A DNA stretch of 20,955 nt from assembly GCA_900551015.1 (NCBI GenBank), contig URUI01000037.1, forward strand, positions 1 through 20,955, read 5' to 3'. Positions 1 to 8,274 of the stretch are shown piece by piece. The notes beneath the pieces were generated by a model, which saw only the letters and a list, made by a program, of their open reading frames with translations, did not search any database and was not told the DNA's origin. How positions within the stretch are numbered: position 1 is the stretch's first letter; each line of letters opens with the position of its first letter. This stretch comes from an uncultured Collinsella sp. (GTDB lineage Bacteria > Actinomycetota > Coriobacteriia > Coriobacteriales > Coriobacteriaceae). A program made the position numbers and the translations under genes.

Positions 1-3000
1 CCGTCTTTTGCCATTTCTTCATAAATATCGTAAGAAGGCTTTATGTGGCCCTCGATCAGCCACTGGCAGGCGGCATGGAACGCCGAGCCCAGCGCCATGG
101 GGTTGCCGGCGGGCTCAACGGCGGCCACGCCTGCATCCGTCATCTCGGAACCATCCGACTCCGCATCATCGCCAGCCTCGTCCATGGGCACATGCGCCTC
201 GGCGGCTCGGTCCTCGGACTCGGCATGCAGCGCCGCGGCAATTGACGAGTAGCTGTACGAATCGCGCGCCGGATACGGGCAGGTGCCCATGCGCACGCCC
301 ACCGCCTGGGGATACACGAGCTCAAACGCATCGGGCTCGGGGTCGGCAGGACCGGGAACAGCGGCGTGGGCATCCGCACCGGCACCCTCCGGCTCCGCAT
401 CGCCGCGGACAAGCCTGCCCTCGACATCCAGCGAAGCGTTGACCTCAAACGTCTGCTCGCCAAACGTAAAGTCCGCCAGCGAGATGAGCTCGTAGTCGCC
501 CGGCTTGGAGTTGTCGAACACCAAACGGTCGCTATCGAGCTGCGGCATGTCTAGGCTGTCGGTCGGCAGGATGCGGCGCAGCACGTCGTAGGTCAGATCC
601 GTCTCGACATCGAAGGTCGGCGCGCACACCTTGCCGCGGCTCACGCCGACATCCATCGCCAGAATGACCAGCTCGCGCGCTCGCGTCATGGCGACATAGA
701 GCAAGCGAGCCCGCTCCTCGAGCGAAAGCTGCAGGTCGTGGTTGCGCAGGCGAACGAATGCCTCGGCGGGAGAACCCGTCGCGCAGACATCCTCCATGAG
801 TTCCGGCGGCAACCATAGCGACGTGCCCTTACCCTTAAACGCATGCTCAAACTGCTTTTTGACGTCATCGCCCTTTACGAACGTGCCGTCCGCGAGTTTA
901 ACGCCGTCGAAGCGCGCCGGCAGCGCCACGACCTGCGCTCCGCCCTCGACACGCCCCATCTGAGCCGCACCCGAGGACTTACGCACGCCAAAGCACTCCG
1001 CAACCGCCACGACCGGATACTCCAGGCCCTTGGAGGCATGCACCGTCATGATGCGCACCGCGCCGTCGCCCTCCTCGTTGAGGGCACCTGGGGCCTCCTT
1101 GCCCGCCAAGAAGCGGTCGAAGGCAAGCGCAATGGAACGCGGCGAGTTACCGAACTCGGCCTCCGCCTCGGCCACGGCATCGAGCGCCTTAAGCACGTTG
1201 GCGGCAATGGCCCTGCCCTCGGGACCACGCTGTGCCAGACGCACAAACCAGCCGGAGGCGTTGACAGTATCGCGCGCGATGGCGGCGAACGAATCGCGCC
1301 CCACACGGCGAAGCGCGTAGCGCAGCACCTCGCGGGCGCGCGTCACGAGCGGCAAGTCTTGCAAACCCGGCACATCGAAATCGCTCATGATACCCGCATC
1401 GATGTTGCGGCGCGAGGTCTCCCCCGTCTGGTCGTCCAGCTTGGTCGCCAGCGCCAGGAACTCCTGGGCGCCGAGCGCAAACATCGGCGAGGCGAGCAGC
1501 GGCATAAGGCCCTGCGCCGTATCGGCCGGATTGGCGAGTGCGCAGACCAGGGCACGCACCGTCTGCACCTCGGCTGCCTGGGCAAAGACCGAGCCGCCTG
1601 CGATCACGCAGTCGAGCCCCTGGTCGCGGAAGGCCTGCGCATAGACATCGGCGTTGGTCATGCGGCCCAGCAGCAGGACCATGCTGCCCTGGGGCTGGCC
1701 CGCTTTAACGAGTGCTTGGAATCGCTCCGCAATCGCGCGAGCTTTCGCCTGCGTTCGCTCCTGCGTACTGCCACCGGCAACGAGCAGCGCCTGGCGGCGC
1801 GATGCCTTCGCCTTGAGCTTGTCCTCGCGTTCGTCGCTCGGTTCAAGATCCAAGAACCCCTGCATCAAACCACCGGTGTCGCCGTCAAAGACGCGCGCCA
1901 CATAGCGCAGCACCTCGTCGTGGCTGCGGAAGTTGCGTACAAGCTTGACGAGCTCGCCGGCGGGGGCATCGGACGTGGCGACCGTCTCGGGCGCCGTCGT
2001 CGAACCCACCTTGCGCTCCTGGCGACGGAACACCTCGACCTCGGCACCACGGAAGCGGTAGATCGACTGCTGCGCATCGCCTACGGTGCACAGTGCGCGC
2101 TCCCCCGCGCCCGTCAGGTAACGGATCAAATCGACCTGCATCTGGTCGGTATCCTGGAACTCATCGATCATGACCATCTTAAAGCGACCCTCATAGGCCG
2201 CTCGAATAGCCGGGTAGTCGCGCAGCGCCTCGTACGCCATACGCAGTAGGTCGTTGTTATCGAGCGCGGACTGGCCGGCCTTCAGCGCGCGATACTCAGC
2301 CTCCACGGAACGGGCCAGGCCCACCAGCGCATCGAGCGCGGGACCACCGCAGGCCAGCACGATATTGATAAACGCATCGGCAGCCTCGGCCTTGAGCAGC
2401 TCCACCTGCTCCTTAGGAAACGCCTTGCTCGCCCGAGGCATGCTGCACGACATCATGAGTCGCGCTGCATCCTCCATGGTTTTGCCGCTCGCCTCAAACG
2501 CGTCGATGGCATCGAGTGCCACCTGCGCTTTCTCGGTCGCGGCCTTGCTCGCACCCAACGCCGCGCGATAGGCGTCGGCAAGCGCAGAGGTGTCGGCCTG
2601 GCCGCGCGCCACGCACACATCGTCCATGCCGCCCGGCAGCTGGCTCGATAGCTCCAGCAGGTCGCGCACCAGACCTTTGATGGTGGTACCGGCGCCAAAC
2701 GGCCCGCCCTCGCCCGCCATGGGATACCAAGCGTAGAGGGCCTTAAGCGAGGCGGCGAGCTCAGGCGCGGCATCGGGCGCCGTCGCGCGCCCCAGCACAT
2801 GCTCGACAGCCTGATCCATAAGCTCATCGGTATCGGTAAGCACCGTGAACTCGGGATCGATGCCCAGCTCCAACGCATGCGCGCGCAGGATGCGCGAACA
2901 CATACCGTGAATGGTCGAGATCCAAGCGTCGTCGACGGTCAGGGCCTCCTCGTCCATACCCTCTTCGATAAGCGCGCGACGCACGCGGTCGCGAATCTCG

Positions 3001-3203
3001 GCCGCGGCATCTTTGGTAAAGGTAATGGCGAGCACCTGGTCCAGATGCTCGACAAACGGACCGGATTCGGGCGAGAGCGCGTAGACGATGCGGCGCGTGA
3101 GGGTAAAGGTCTTGCCCGAACCGGCACCCGCCGAGACAAACAGCGGACGGTCGAGCGTTTTGACGATCTGCAGCTGTTGCGGCATCAAAGTCGAAAGATC
3201 CAT
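1..3203 (-). CDS. addA: ATP-dependent helicase/nuclease subunit A, 3' part outside window
   Basis: UvrD/Rep-type (SF1A) helicase-nuclease subunit. With AddB it unwinds and resects double-strand breaks to load RecA. Walker A SAGAGSGKT is at residues 24-32, motif II IDEFQDTDQ near 345, NFRS at about 424, motif V IMTVHASKGLEYP near 720 and motif VI LLYVAMTRA near 835. From about residue 1038 GSAFHAACQWL looks like the start of the C-terminal PD-(D/E)XK nuclease domain, which continues past the left edge, so its catalytic residues cannot be seen. About 1067 codons are in the window with no stop; full AddA proteins are usually about 1150-1250 residues. ATG at 3203 is chosen because AAGGAGG lies just upstream inside the end of addB and the addB stop is only 3 bases away, a coupled operon arrangement. 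Identification is by motif and neighbour. Confidence 0.95.
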   Translation of the reverse strand, partial: MDLSTLMPQQLQIVKTLDRPLFVSAGAGSGKTFTLTRRIVYALSPESGPFVEHLDQVLAITFTKDAAAEIRDRVRRALIEEGMDEEALTVDDAWISTIHGMCSRILRAHALELGIDPEFTVLTDTDELMDQAVEHVLGRATAPDAAPELAASLKALYAWYPMAGEGGPFGAGTTIKGLVRDLLELSSQLPGGMDDVCVARGQADTSALADAYRAALGASKAATEKAQVALDAIDAFEASGKTMEDAARLMMSCSMPRASKAFPKEQVELLKAEAADAFINIVLACGGPALDALVGLARSVEAEYRALKAGQSALDNNDLLRMAYEALRDYPAIRAAYEGRFKMVMIDEFQDTDQMQVDLIRYLTGAGERALCTVGDAQQSIYRFRGAEVEVFRRQERKVGSTTAPETVATSDAPAGELVKLVRNFRSHDEVLRYVARVFDGDTGGLMQGFLDLEPSDEREDKLKAKASRRQALLVAGGSTQERTQAKARAIAERFQALVKAGQPQGSMVLLLGRMTNADVYAQAFRDQGLDCVIAGGSVFAQAAEVQTVRALVCALANPADTAQGLMPLLASPMFALGAQEFLALATKLDDQTGETSRRNIDAGIMSDFDVPGLQDLPLVTRAREVLRYALRRVGRDSFAAIARDTVNASGWFVRLAQRGPEGRAIAANVLKALDAVAEAEAEFGNSPRSIALAFDRFLAGKEAPGALNEEGDGAVRIMTVHASKGLEYPVVAVAECFGVRKSSGAAQMGRVEGGAQVVALPARFDGVKLADGTFVKGDDVKKQFEHAFKGKGTSLWLPPELMEDVCATGSPAEAFVRLRNHDLQLSLEERARLLYVAMTRARELVILAMDVGVSRGKVCAPTFDVETDLTYDVLRRILPTDSLDMPQLDSDRLVFDNSKPGDYELISLADFTFGEQTFEVNASLDVEGRLVRGDAEPEGAGADAHAAVPGPADPEPDAFELVYPQAVGVRMGTCPYPARDSYSYSSIAAALHAESEDRAAEAHVPMDEAGDDAESDGSEMTDAGVAAVEPAGNPMALGSAFHAACQWLIEGHIKPSYDIYEEMAKD

Positions 3204-3206
3204 GGT

Positions 3207-6200
3207 CTACACGTCCCTCCTTACAAACGTTCCTTCGTGGTTATACGAGCAGCGCGCATGCGCGGCCTGAGCCGACGTCGGGTCGACGGCGGCAACGTCG
3301 CCTGCCTCGAGTTCGTGCAGGCGCTCGGCGATGCCGGCCTCCACGCGATCGAGCAGGGCGTCGAAGTCCATGCTGCCACCCTCGCCGGGAAAGCCCTTCT
3401 TAAGCCCCGGGATGCGGCCGTCACCACGCTCCTCCTCGAGCAGCTCGGCACTCGCGGCGCCGCGCAGCGCCGGTTTGCCGCCCTTGGTCGAAAAATAGAG
3501 CGCCGCACGGGCATCCAGATCCAGCGCCCGGCGCATGGCCTGCGCATAGATAAGCGTCTGGGTATGGGGCGGCAGCCACCGCGGGTCGTCGATGGCGGCC
3601 TCGCCCGATTCCTCGTCGCGCGCCGTGGGGTCGGCGAGTTTAAACTCCTCAACGCCCGTGCGATGCTTGTAGTCGATTACCACGGCGCGATTCTCGGCAT
3701 CCACATCCACGCGGTCGATGCGCCCGCCGAGCGGCCAGCCGGCATACTCGACCTGGAGCTCGTTGAACGCAAACTCCAGGTAGCGCGGCGCGAAGGGCGC
3801 GAGCGCCTCGGACTCGTAGGCAAGAACGCCCTCCAGCTGCGGCAAAATCTCGGCCACCTGGCGCTCCTCCACCGGGGAGAGCGGCACGAGCGGGCCCTCG
3901 GTACCGCGCTTGCCCGCATGCTCGGCCAAGGTCTCGTCAAAGACCTCGCGCAGCAGCTCCTTCGCGCGTGGCAGATTCATGGGTGTCACGCGCTCCATGC
4001 CCTCCTGGGGCAGACGGGCATGCAAGTGTTCCAGCACGTCGTGGACAAAGTTGCCCTTCTCCATATTGCCAAAGCCAGCGTCGATCGACTGGGGCTTCAC
4101 GCGGTACGAGACGAACCAGCATAGCGGGCAGGTCGAATAGGCCTCGATCTGCGAGGCAGACGTCAGGCGCGGCACCAGCGGCGCATCCTCGCCCTCGCCA
4201 TCGCGACGACGCAGGACCAGATACGGAATGGCTTCATCGCTCAGATGCTGAGGAGCTTCGCAGGTCACGCGCTCGCGCCTAAGACCTTCGCCTGCCGCGG
4301 GATCGAAGTCCCTTACGATATCGCCCTCACCCACACACTTCGCCTTGTCGGCGCCAACGGCCTTAGCGTCGTCAGCGGCCTTGTCGGCGTCAGCGGCCTT
4401 GTCGGCGTCAGCGGCCTTAGCATCGTTAGTGGCCTCGGCATGCGCCCGCAACTCGGTCCACACGGCAGCCGGGTAGCACTCGCGCGCCTGGCGATCGTGC
4501 GTCACGCGGGCAAGCGCAACCGGACCACGCGACGCTTGTATCGCGCGGCCAAAGCGTGCGCGCAGCAAGGCCGCAGGCTCAAGCGTCACACCGCTGCGAT
4601 CTAACTCTGCCGTCAGCGTTGCCAGCGGGCCCTCCTCATGTGAGAGCGGATAACTGTCCAGGTCGACGTCGGCAAACAGCACGGCATCGTAGCTGCCGGG
4701 GCGCAGGGCCGCCGCATCGGCAAGCGAAGCAAAGCGAACCTGGGCGCGTGACGCACGGTCAACCTCGTAGGTCTCGTAATCGTAGGCGGCGCTACGCTTG
4801 TCCACCTTGGTGCGAATGTCATCGAGCACGGGCACGGTCGCGGCCTGCGACACGTCGAGCGCACGGGCGCCATTCATAAGGATGTCGATGACGTGGCACA
4901 GCAGGGCCACCTCCGCCTGGCGACGGGCCTGACCGTCGAGACCGCCAAGTGCGCGATCGGGCAGTGCCTCGGCAACGGCAAGCATGGCCTTGAGCGCCGT
5001 CACGGGTTTGTCGCGCCACAGCGCCTGGAACACGTCCGAGATCACGCACGGCACGTTCTTAAACCAGTTCTCGTCGCTCGCCGCTTTACGCGCGCCCCTC
5101 ACCTGGCCCTGCACGCTCTGCAGCAGGCTCTTGACGCCCGCAGTGGTCTTGCTGCGCGACAGTCGCATATTCTTGTCGAACGTGCGCGCGCTGGCGGCGT
5201 CGGCACCCGAAAGCGGGCTGTAAATCCAGTCGGTAAGCTCCGGAGCGGGCCACCACTCAGTCTTAGAAGCTGCCCCTTCGTCGGCGGCCTTCATACGCTC
5301 GATCAGGTTGGCGAGCGCCGTGAACTGCCTGCCCGCAATGGATTGGGAAAACGCCGTGAACTCGGCCGTCTCGGCAGCAACGTGGCGCGCCGCCAAACGA
5401 GCGGCAAGCTCGCCGAACAGCTGGGGTGCCCGGGCAGAAACAACGAGCACGCGTACGGGGTCGGCGGGTGTTGCAGCAACTTTATCGTCCTTGGACTCCT
5501 TGTGCGCTTTCACCAACTTATCGATGACGTCCGCATAAGCATGGGCACGGGCATGGGGGCCGGCGACCTCAATAAAGGCAGGCTGAGCAGCGGACTTGGA
5601 GGCAGTCTGAGGCGCGGCGGCGCCCTCCCCCAGCGGCGCGATCTCAAACAGCACACCGCGGACATCAAATGCCGCGGCAAGCTCCTCGCGCATCGCCGCT
5701 TGCTCGCGGGCAAGCAGCACGACAACCTCTCCCCCGTTGTTTGCCACGGCGGACAGCAGCTCGAGCAGGCTATACGTAAATGACGTGACGCCGCGCACGC
5801 AAACGGCGCGGGCGCACCCCGGCAGGTTGTCGGCCAAAGCGCCGGCCATAATGTCAGCCGCCTCGCAGGGCTCGACCATATCTCGACGGTCCAAACCGCG
5901 CGCATAGGCGCACAAAAGTTCAAACACGCGAGCCTCGGCGTCGCTTTTGGGCTTGGGCTTGCAAACGTTGTCGCAGCAACGCTCGGTGCCTGTCCCTGCC
6001 ACACCCGGCAGCACATCGCGAGCCATACGCGCGAGCATACGCACCGTGCCCTGGCTGCGCGAAAGCGGCTGCAGGTCGGCGTCGTCGAGGCGCGCTACCA
6101 TGTCCGAAAACAGCATCTGGCGCTGCAGGTTGTCGACGAAACCGCGCCCGTCGCCCAAAAGCTCCCAAAGCGAGCGAAGCCACGATGTAGGCGTCTTGTA

Positions 6201-6377
6201 GTCAATACCCAGCGAAACGCCGGCTTCCGCCGCATCATGACGGCACAGGTCGAGCTCGGCAAACGTTGGCGCCAGCAGCACGGCACGCCCGTGGCGGGCA
6301 ATAAGGTCGGCAAGCAGCGCCGCCTCGGCATCGCTCAAATCCGCGCCGGCGTTGGTGGTATAGATTCGAACAGGCAT
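3207..6377 (-). CDS. addB: ATP-dependent nuclease subunit B (AddB)
   Basis: Partner of AddA; in the known complex it contributes a second nuclease and Chi recognition. The 1056-residue protein carries a C-terminal PD-(D/E)XK domain (PDDEXK_1 type): ASQIEAYSTCPLCWF near 740-755, GNFVHDVLEHL, then GRIDRVDVD and VVIDYKHRT with D902 and K904 as catalytic residues. The N terminus has no Walker A motif; TTNAGADLS stands where Firmicutes AddB has a GxxGSGKT loop, so this subunit is probably not an ATPase. The four-Cys Fe-S pattern looks incomplete: C750 and C753 are present, but at the C terminus only C1043 (CSYNHEGTF). An Ala/Asp/Lys-rich linker at 649-679 is encoded by an 18-bp tandem repeat. ATG at 6377 follows GGAGG. 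addA follows after 3 bases. Identity is firm; the Fe-S remark is inference. Confidence 0.93.
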   Translation of the reverse strand: MPVRIYTTNAGADLSDAEAALLADLIARHGRAVLLAPTFAELDLCRHDAAEAGVSLGIDYKTPTSWLRSLWELLGDGRGFVDNLQRQMLFSDMVARLDDADLQPLSRSQGTVRMLARMARDVLPGVAGTGTERCCDNVCKPKPKSDAEARVFELLCAYARGLDRRDMVEPCEAADIMAGALADNLPGCARAVCVRGVTSFTYSLLELLSAVANNGGEVVVLLAREQAAMREELAAAFDVRGVLFEIAPLGEGAAAPQTASKSAAQPAFIEVAGPHARAHAYADVIDKLVKAHKESKDDKVAATPADPVRVLVVSARAPQLFGELAARLAARHVAAETAEFTAFSQSIAGRQFTALANLIERMKAADEGAASKTEWWPAPELTDWIYSPLSGADAASARTFDKNMRLSRSKTTAGVKSLLQSVQGQVRGARKAASDENWFKNVPCVISDVFQALWRDKPVTALKAMLAVAEALPDRALGGLDGQARRQAEVALLCHVIDILMNGARALDVSQAATVPVLDDIRTKVDKRSAAYDYETYEVDRASRAQVRFASLADAAALRPGSYDAVLFADVDLDSYPLSHEEGPLATLTAELDRSGVTLEPAALLRARFGRAIQASRGPVALARVTHDRQARECYPAAVWTELRAHAEATNDAKAADADKAADADKAADDAKAVGADKAKCVGEGDIVRDFDPAAGEGLRRERVTCEAPQHLSDEAIPYLVLRRRDGEGEDAPLVPRLTSASQIEAYSTCPLCWFVSYRVKPQSIDAGFGNMEKGNFVHDVLEHLHARLPQEGMERVTPMNLPRAKELLREVFDETLAEHAGKRGTEGPLVPLSPVEERQVAEILPQLEGVLAYESEALAPFAPRYLEFAFNELQVEYAGWPLGGRIDRVDVDAENRAVVIDYKHRTGVEEFKLADPTARDEESGEAAIDDPRWLPPHTQTLIYAQAMRRALDLDARAALYFSTKGGKPALRGAASAELLEEERGDGRIPGLKKGFPGEGGSMDFDALLDRVEAGIAERLHELEAGDVAAVDPTSAQAAHARCSYNHEGTFVRRDV
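4343..4432. repeat. 18-bp tandem repeat, five units, inside addB
   Basis: Five consecutive 18-bp units resembling ccttgtcggcgtcagcgg. The two units at 4379-4396 and 4397-4414 are identical; the outer ones diverge at a few bases. Because 18 is a multiple of three, copy-number change keeps the addB frame and only lengthens an Ala/Asp/Lys-rich linker (DAKAADADKAAD type) between the helicase-like part and the nuclease domain. Confidence 0.9.
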
Positions 6378-6435
6378 GGTCCTCCACTCAAACCGTTCGC
6401 AATATTCAATGCTTCCATCCTACCCGCCCGCGCGG

Positions 6436-6463
6436 ACAGATTTGCCCCACGCCAACAGATTTG
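6436..6463. repeat. Direct repeat ACAGATTTG in the addB upstream region
   Basis: ACAGATTTG occurs at 6436-6444 and again at 6455-6463, a 19-base period, in the region expected to hold the addB promoter. It could be a binding site, or a chance or repeat-derived duplication touching the inverted repeat at 6463. No convincing -35/-10 pair for addB was found nearby. Confidence 0.4.
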
Positions 6464-6545
6464 ACCCCTTGGAGACAGAGGAAAATGGATCACCGAGGAG
6501 GTCAGTCTAACCCAGTGATCCGTTTTCCTCCGTCCCCAAAGGATC
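6463..6545. repeat. Large imperfect inverted repeat, GGGGAC family
   Basis: Arms 6463-6493 and 6515-6545 are each 31 bases and match at 26 of 31 positions, separated by 21 bases. All five differences are transitions, and in RNA from the minus strand four of them become G-U wobbles, so 30 of 31 positions could pair. The core ggggacggag...cggatca recurs at 20425-20447. It lies between the yerC terminator and addB, so it may form a long hairpin in the addB leader or be a REP-like intergenic element. Function unknown. Confidence 0.85.
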
Positions 6546-6571
6546 AAAAAACCGCCCCCGAAGGGACGGTT
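6546..6571 (-). terminator. Rho-independent terminator of yerC
   Basis: Read on the minus strand this is a stem AACCGTCCC/GGGGCGGTT with one G-U pair, closed by a C(TTCG)G tetraloop and followed by six T. It begins 28 bases after the yerC stop, so yerC is probably a separate transcription unit from addBA. Confidence 0.85.
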
Positions 6572-6598
6572 CTGCGCAATTCGTTTGTTGCCGCTGGC

Positions 6599-6898
6599 CT
6601 ACTCGCCATCCTCCAGCTTGATGAGGATCTTGCGATAGCCGCCGTACTCGCCGTTGAGTGCCTTGGACACGCGGCTCACCGTAGTGGACGAAGCGCCGGT
6701 GCGGGCCTGAACCTCAACATAAGGCTCGCCCTCATCCAGATAACGCGCAACCTGCAGACGTTGCGAAAGATCGCAGATCTCGCGCGGCGTGCAGATATCG
6801 GTCAAAAACGCCTGGATATCCTTCTCGTCATCCAAAAGACTAAATGCGTGGACCAGCTGCTTGACATCAGGCTTGTCAAACATGTTCTCGATATTCAT
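6599..6898 (-). CDS. yerC: TrpR-like YerC/YecD family transcriptional regulator
   Basis: A 99-residue protein of the Trp-repressor-like YerC/YecD family. The segment TPREICDLSQRLQVARYLDEG followed by VQARTGASSTTVSRVSKALNGEYGGY (about 37-88) is the typical helix-turn-helix, with TGASSTTVSRVSKAL as the recognition part. Length matches the family, about 95-105 residues. Family function is poorly defined; the fold resembles TrpR, but tryptophan binding cannot be claimed here. It is followed by a clear terminator at 6546-6571. The Shine-Dalgarno signal before the start is weak (GGCGGTGATCG), which suggests translational coupling to a short upstream ORF or low expression. Divergent from the membrane protein gene at 7223. 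Confidence 0.88.
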   Translation of the reverse strand: MNIENMFDKPDVKQLVHAFSLLDDEKDIQAFLTDICTPREICDLSQRLQVARYLDEGEPYVEVQARTGASSTTVSRVSKALNGEYGGYRKILIKLEDGE

Positions 6899-6901
6899 CG
6901 A

Positions 6902-6952
6902 TCACCGCCAAACCCGCCATAAGGCATCGAAGTTGATACTGACATCGGGCAT
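6902..6952 (-). CDS. Possible 16-residue leader peptide upstream of yerC
   Basis: An ATG-started ORF encodes MPDVSINFDALWRVWR and stops three bases before the yerC ATG. Two of its last five residues are Trp, and the next gene is TrpR-like, so a tryptophan-sensing or coupling leader is conceivable. Its own ribosome site is weak (GGGCG), and another frame (MSVSTSMPYGGFGGDR) overlaps the yerC start by ATGA. Coding status is uncertain and chance is quite possible. Confidence 0.2.
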   Translation of the reverse strand: MPDVSINFDALWRVWR

Positions 6953-7003
6953 CGTTCGCCCGTTCTATGCAATAGGGCAACGCCTGTGGCTTTTGCCCGT
7001 AGC

Positions 7004-7012
7004 AGTGTAGCA
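7004..7012 (-). promoter_or_regulatory. Candidate extended -10 promoter for yerC
   Basis: On the minus strand TGCTACACT is an extended -10 (TGn followed by TACACT), about 105 bases upstream of yerC. No good -35 is present at 16-18 bases, which fits an extended -10 promoter. The predicted leader covers the possible leader peptide at 6902-6952. Confidence 0.4.
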
Positions 7013-7111
7013 CACCACCAAACTAAAGCGACAAGACTCTCTGCCAGCGGCGCGTTTTTCAGGACGAACGCCGTTTTGAAACCGAATGCGCACGTAAGCT
7101 CCACGAATATC

Positions 7112-7120
7112 TGAGACAAT
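7112..7120 (+). promoter_or_regulatory. Candidate extended -10 promoter for the membrane protein gene
   Basis: TGAGACAAT reads as TGn plus GACAAT, about 100 bases before the start at 7223. The transcript would begin near 7127 and carry a GC-rich leader with GGCGGC/GCCGCC pairing potential. Weak evidence. Confidence 0.25.
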
Positions 7121-7222
7121 GGGCGGCCGAACAAGGCGGCACACCCGAGCGGCCGTCCAAGCCGCCGCAGCAAACCGCTTCACGCGACACCGACGCACCC
7201 TGCGCAAGAAAGGATTCACACC

Positions 7223-7588
7223 ATGCGCTTTATGCTTAACTGGCTCTTTACCTCGATCGCCATCGCGATTGCCACGTTCCTCGTCCCCGGCATCCAGCCC
7301 TTCGGTTTTGCCGAGGCCTGGGTCTGTTTCGCCTTCGTGGGACTGTTCCTGAACATCGTCGATTCGCTCGTCAAGCCGTTTCTGACGGTTATCTCGCTGC
7401 CGCTCACGATCATTACGCTGGGTATTTTTCAGCTCGTAGTCAACAGCTTTATGCTCGAGCTGGCCAGCTATCTGTCGGTCAATCTGCTGGGCGCGGGTAT
7501 CTCCATCGCCAGCTTTGGATCGGCCTTTATGGGCAGCATCCTGGTGTCCATCATGCGCAGCATCCTCGACAGCATCGCCGAGGGCTAA
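7223..7588 (+). CDS. Phage holin family 4-2 / YvlD-like small membrane protein
   Basis: A 121-residue, very hydrophobic protein with four likely membrane helices, about residues 4-22, 30-48, 54-78 and 88-112. The segment VKPFLTVISLPLTIITLGIF followed by QLVVNSFML is characteristic of the family named phage_holin_4_2 (YvlD-like). Despite the name, most members are chromosomal, and no phage gene is nearby. In some bacteria members sit in envelope-stress operons; here the gene stands alone, so its role is unknown. The ATG at 7223 follows AAAGGA at good spacing, and the gene ends in a strong terminator. The family call is fairly secure; no cellular function is assigned. Confidence 0.85.
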   Translation: MRFMLNWLFTSIAIAIATFLVPGIQPFGFAEAWVCFAFVGLFLNIVDSLVKPFLTVISLPLTIITLGIFQLVVNSFMLELASYLSVNLLGAGISIASFGSAFMGSILVSIMRSILDSIAEG

Positions 7589-7629
7589 AACGGCCATTCC
7601 GGCCGCGCCCGTCTCAACAGCCCAAAACG

Positions 7630-7669
7630 AAGGCCGCCCATCGCAAAAAAATGGGCGGCCTTCTTATTT
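7630..7669. terminator. Bidirectional rho-independent terminator
   Basis: A perfect 12-bp stem, 7630-7641 pairing with 7651-7662 (aaggccgcccat / atgggcggcctt), is followed on the plus strand by cttattt. On the minus strand it is followed by cgtttt. It can therefore end both the holin-family gene and the converging Rrf2 gene at 7733. Confidence 0.9.
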
Positions 7670-7732
7670 GCCAAGTCTCAAAGGGCGAGAGAATCTGCCA
7701 TTTCCACCCTGTCCCCACATGGCAGGCGTGGG

Positions 7733-8161
7733 TTAGATGACGTAGTCGTAGCCCTCGTTGGGGGCGACGAGTGCATCGAGCGTCACGCCGTCGAGATAAT
7801 CGTTGATGAGCTTGTCCAGGTTCTTCCACACGTCGAGCGTGGGGCACTCATCAGATCGCGAGCAACCCTTGCAGTCGCCATCCAGGCAGGCGACCGGCGC
7901 CAGACTGCCCTCGGTCAGGCGCAAGATCTCGCCCACCGTGTACTGCTCGGGCGGGCGCGTGAGCACATAGCCGCCGCCCTTGCCGCGCATGCCCGAGAGC
8001 ATATTGGCGCGCACGAGCGTAGCCAGAATATTCTCGAGGTACTTCTCCGAAATACCCTGACGCGCCGCAATCTCTTTAAGCGGGATACGGCCTGTCGCCT
8101 GGTGCTCGGCCAGGTCGACCATAACGCGCAGGGCGTACCTGCCCTTAGTAGAAACCAACAT
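7733..8161 (-). CDS. Rrf2 family transcriptional regulator (IscR/CymR-like)
   Basis: A 142-residue Rrf2 protein. The N-terminal winged helix reads MLVSTKGRYALRVMVDLAEH, ISEKYLENILATLVRANMLSG and RGKGGGYVLTRPP. A cysteine cluster follows at C92, C97, C100 and C106 (CLDGDCKGCSRSDEC), close to where IscR has its three Fe-S cysteines. Family members sense Fe-S status, nitric oxide or cysteine supply; CymR of Firmicutes controls cysteine synthesis. Divergence from cysK suggests this protein controls cysK and itself through the 8162-8414 region. The extra cysteine and its spacing leave open whether the cluster binds Fe-S or another metal. The ATG at 8161 has GAAAGG upstream. Family call firm, target inferred. 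Confidence 0.93.
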   Translation of the reverse strand: MLVSTKGRYALRVMVDLAEHQATGRIPLKEIAARQGISEKYLENILATLVRANMLSGMRGKGGGYVLTRPPEQYTVGEILRLTEGSLAPVACLDGDCKGCSRSDECPTLDVWKNLDKLINDYLDGVTLDALVAPNEGYDYVI

Positions 8162-8197
8162 ATATAGTGCTGCCTTTCGGTCTTTTAGTCCGTTGAA

Positions 8198-8203
8198 ATT
8201 CTA
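8198..8203 (-). promoter_or_regulatory. Candidate -10 of the Rrf2 gene
   Basis: TAGAAT on the minus strand lies 37 bases upstream of the start. A weak TTTTCA is found 16 bases further up. Moderate to weak. Confidence 0.35.
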
Positions 8204-8274
8204 GCCGAAAAATTGACTTTGAAAATACCCGTTCCGGTCAAGATGGTTAATCAACTTGCAATAATCTCCTATTT

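Noticed and set aside
8..554. Small plus-strand open frames near the left edge
   Set aside because: They are opposite the C-terminal part of addA and mutually overlapping, with no ribosome sites.
843..2249. 468-codon open frame on the plus strand
   Set aside because: It is antisense to addA, whose helicase motifs lie in the same region; GC-rich codon use leaves the opposite frame open.
2799..4124. 441-codon plus-strand open frame
   Set aside because: It crosses the addA/addB junction on the opposite strand and has no family-like motif.
4343..4432. CRISPR array
   Set aside because: The 18-bp units are contiguous without spacers and lie in frame inside addB.
6335..6547. 70-codon minus-strand open frame over the addB upstream region
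   Set aside because: It mostly translates the inverted repeat, and such repeat-derived frames are usually spurious.
7223..7588. Prophage signal from the holin family name
   Set aside because: The family is widespread in chromosomes, and no lysin, capsid, integrase or att site is nearby.
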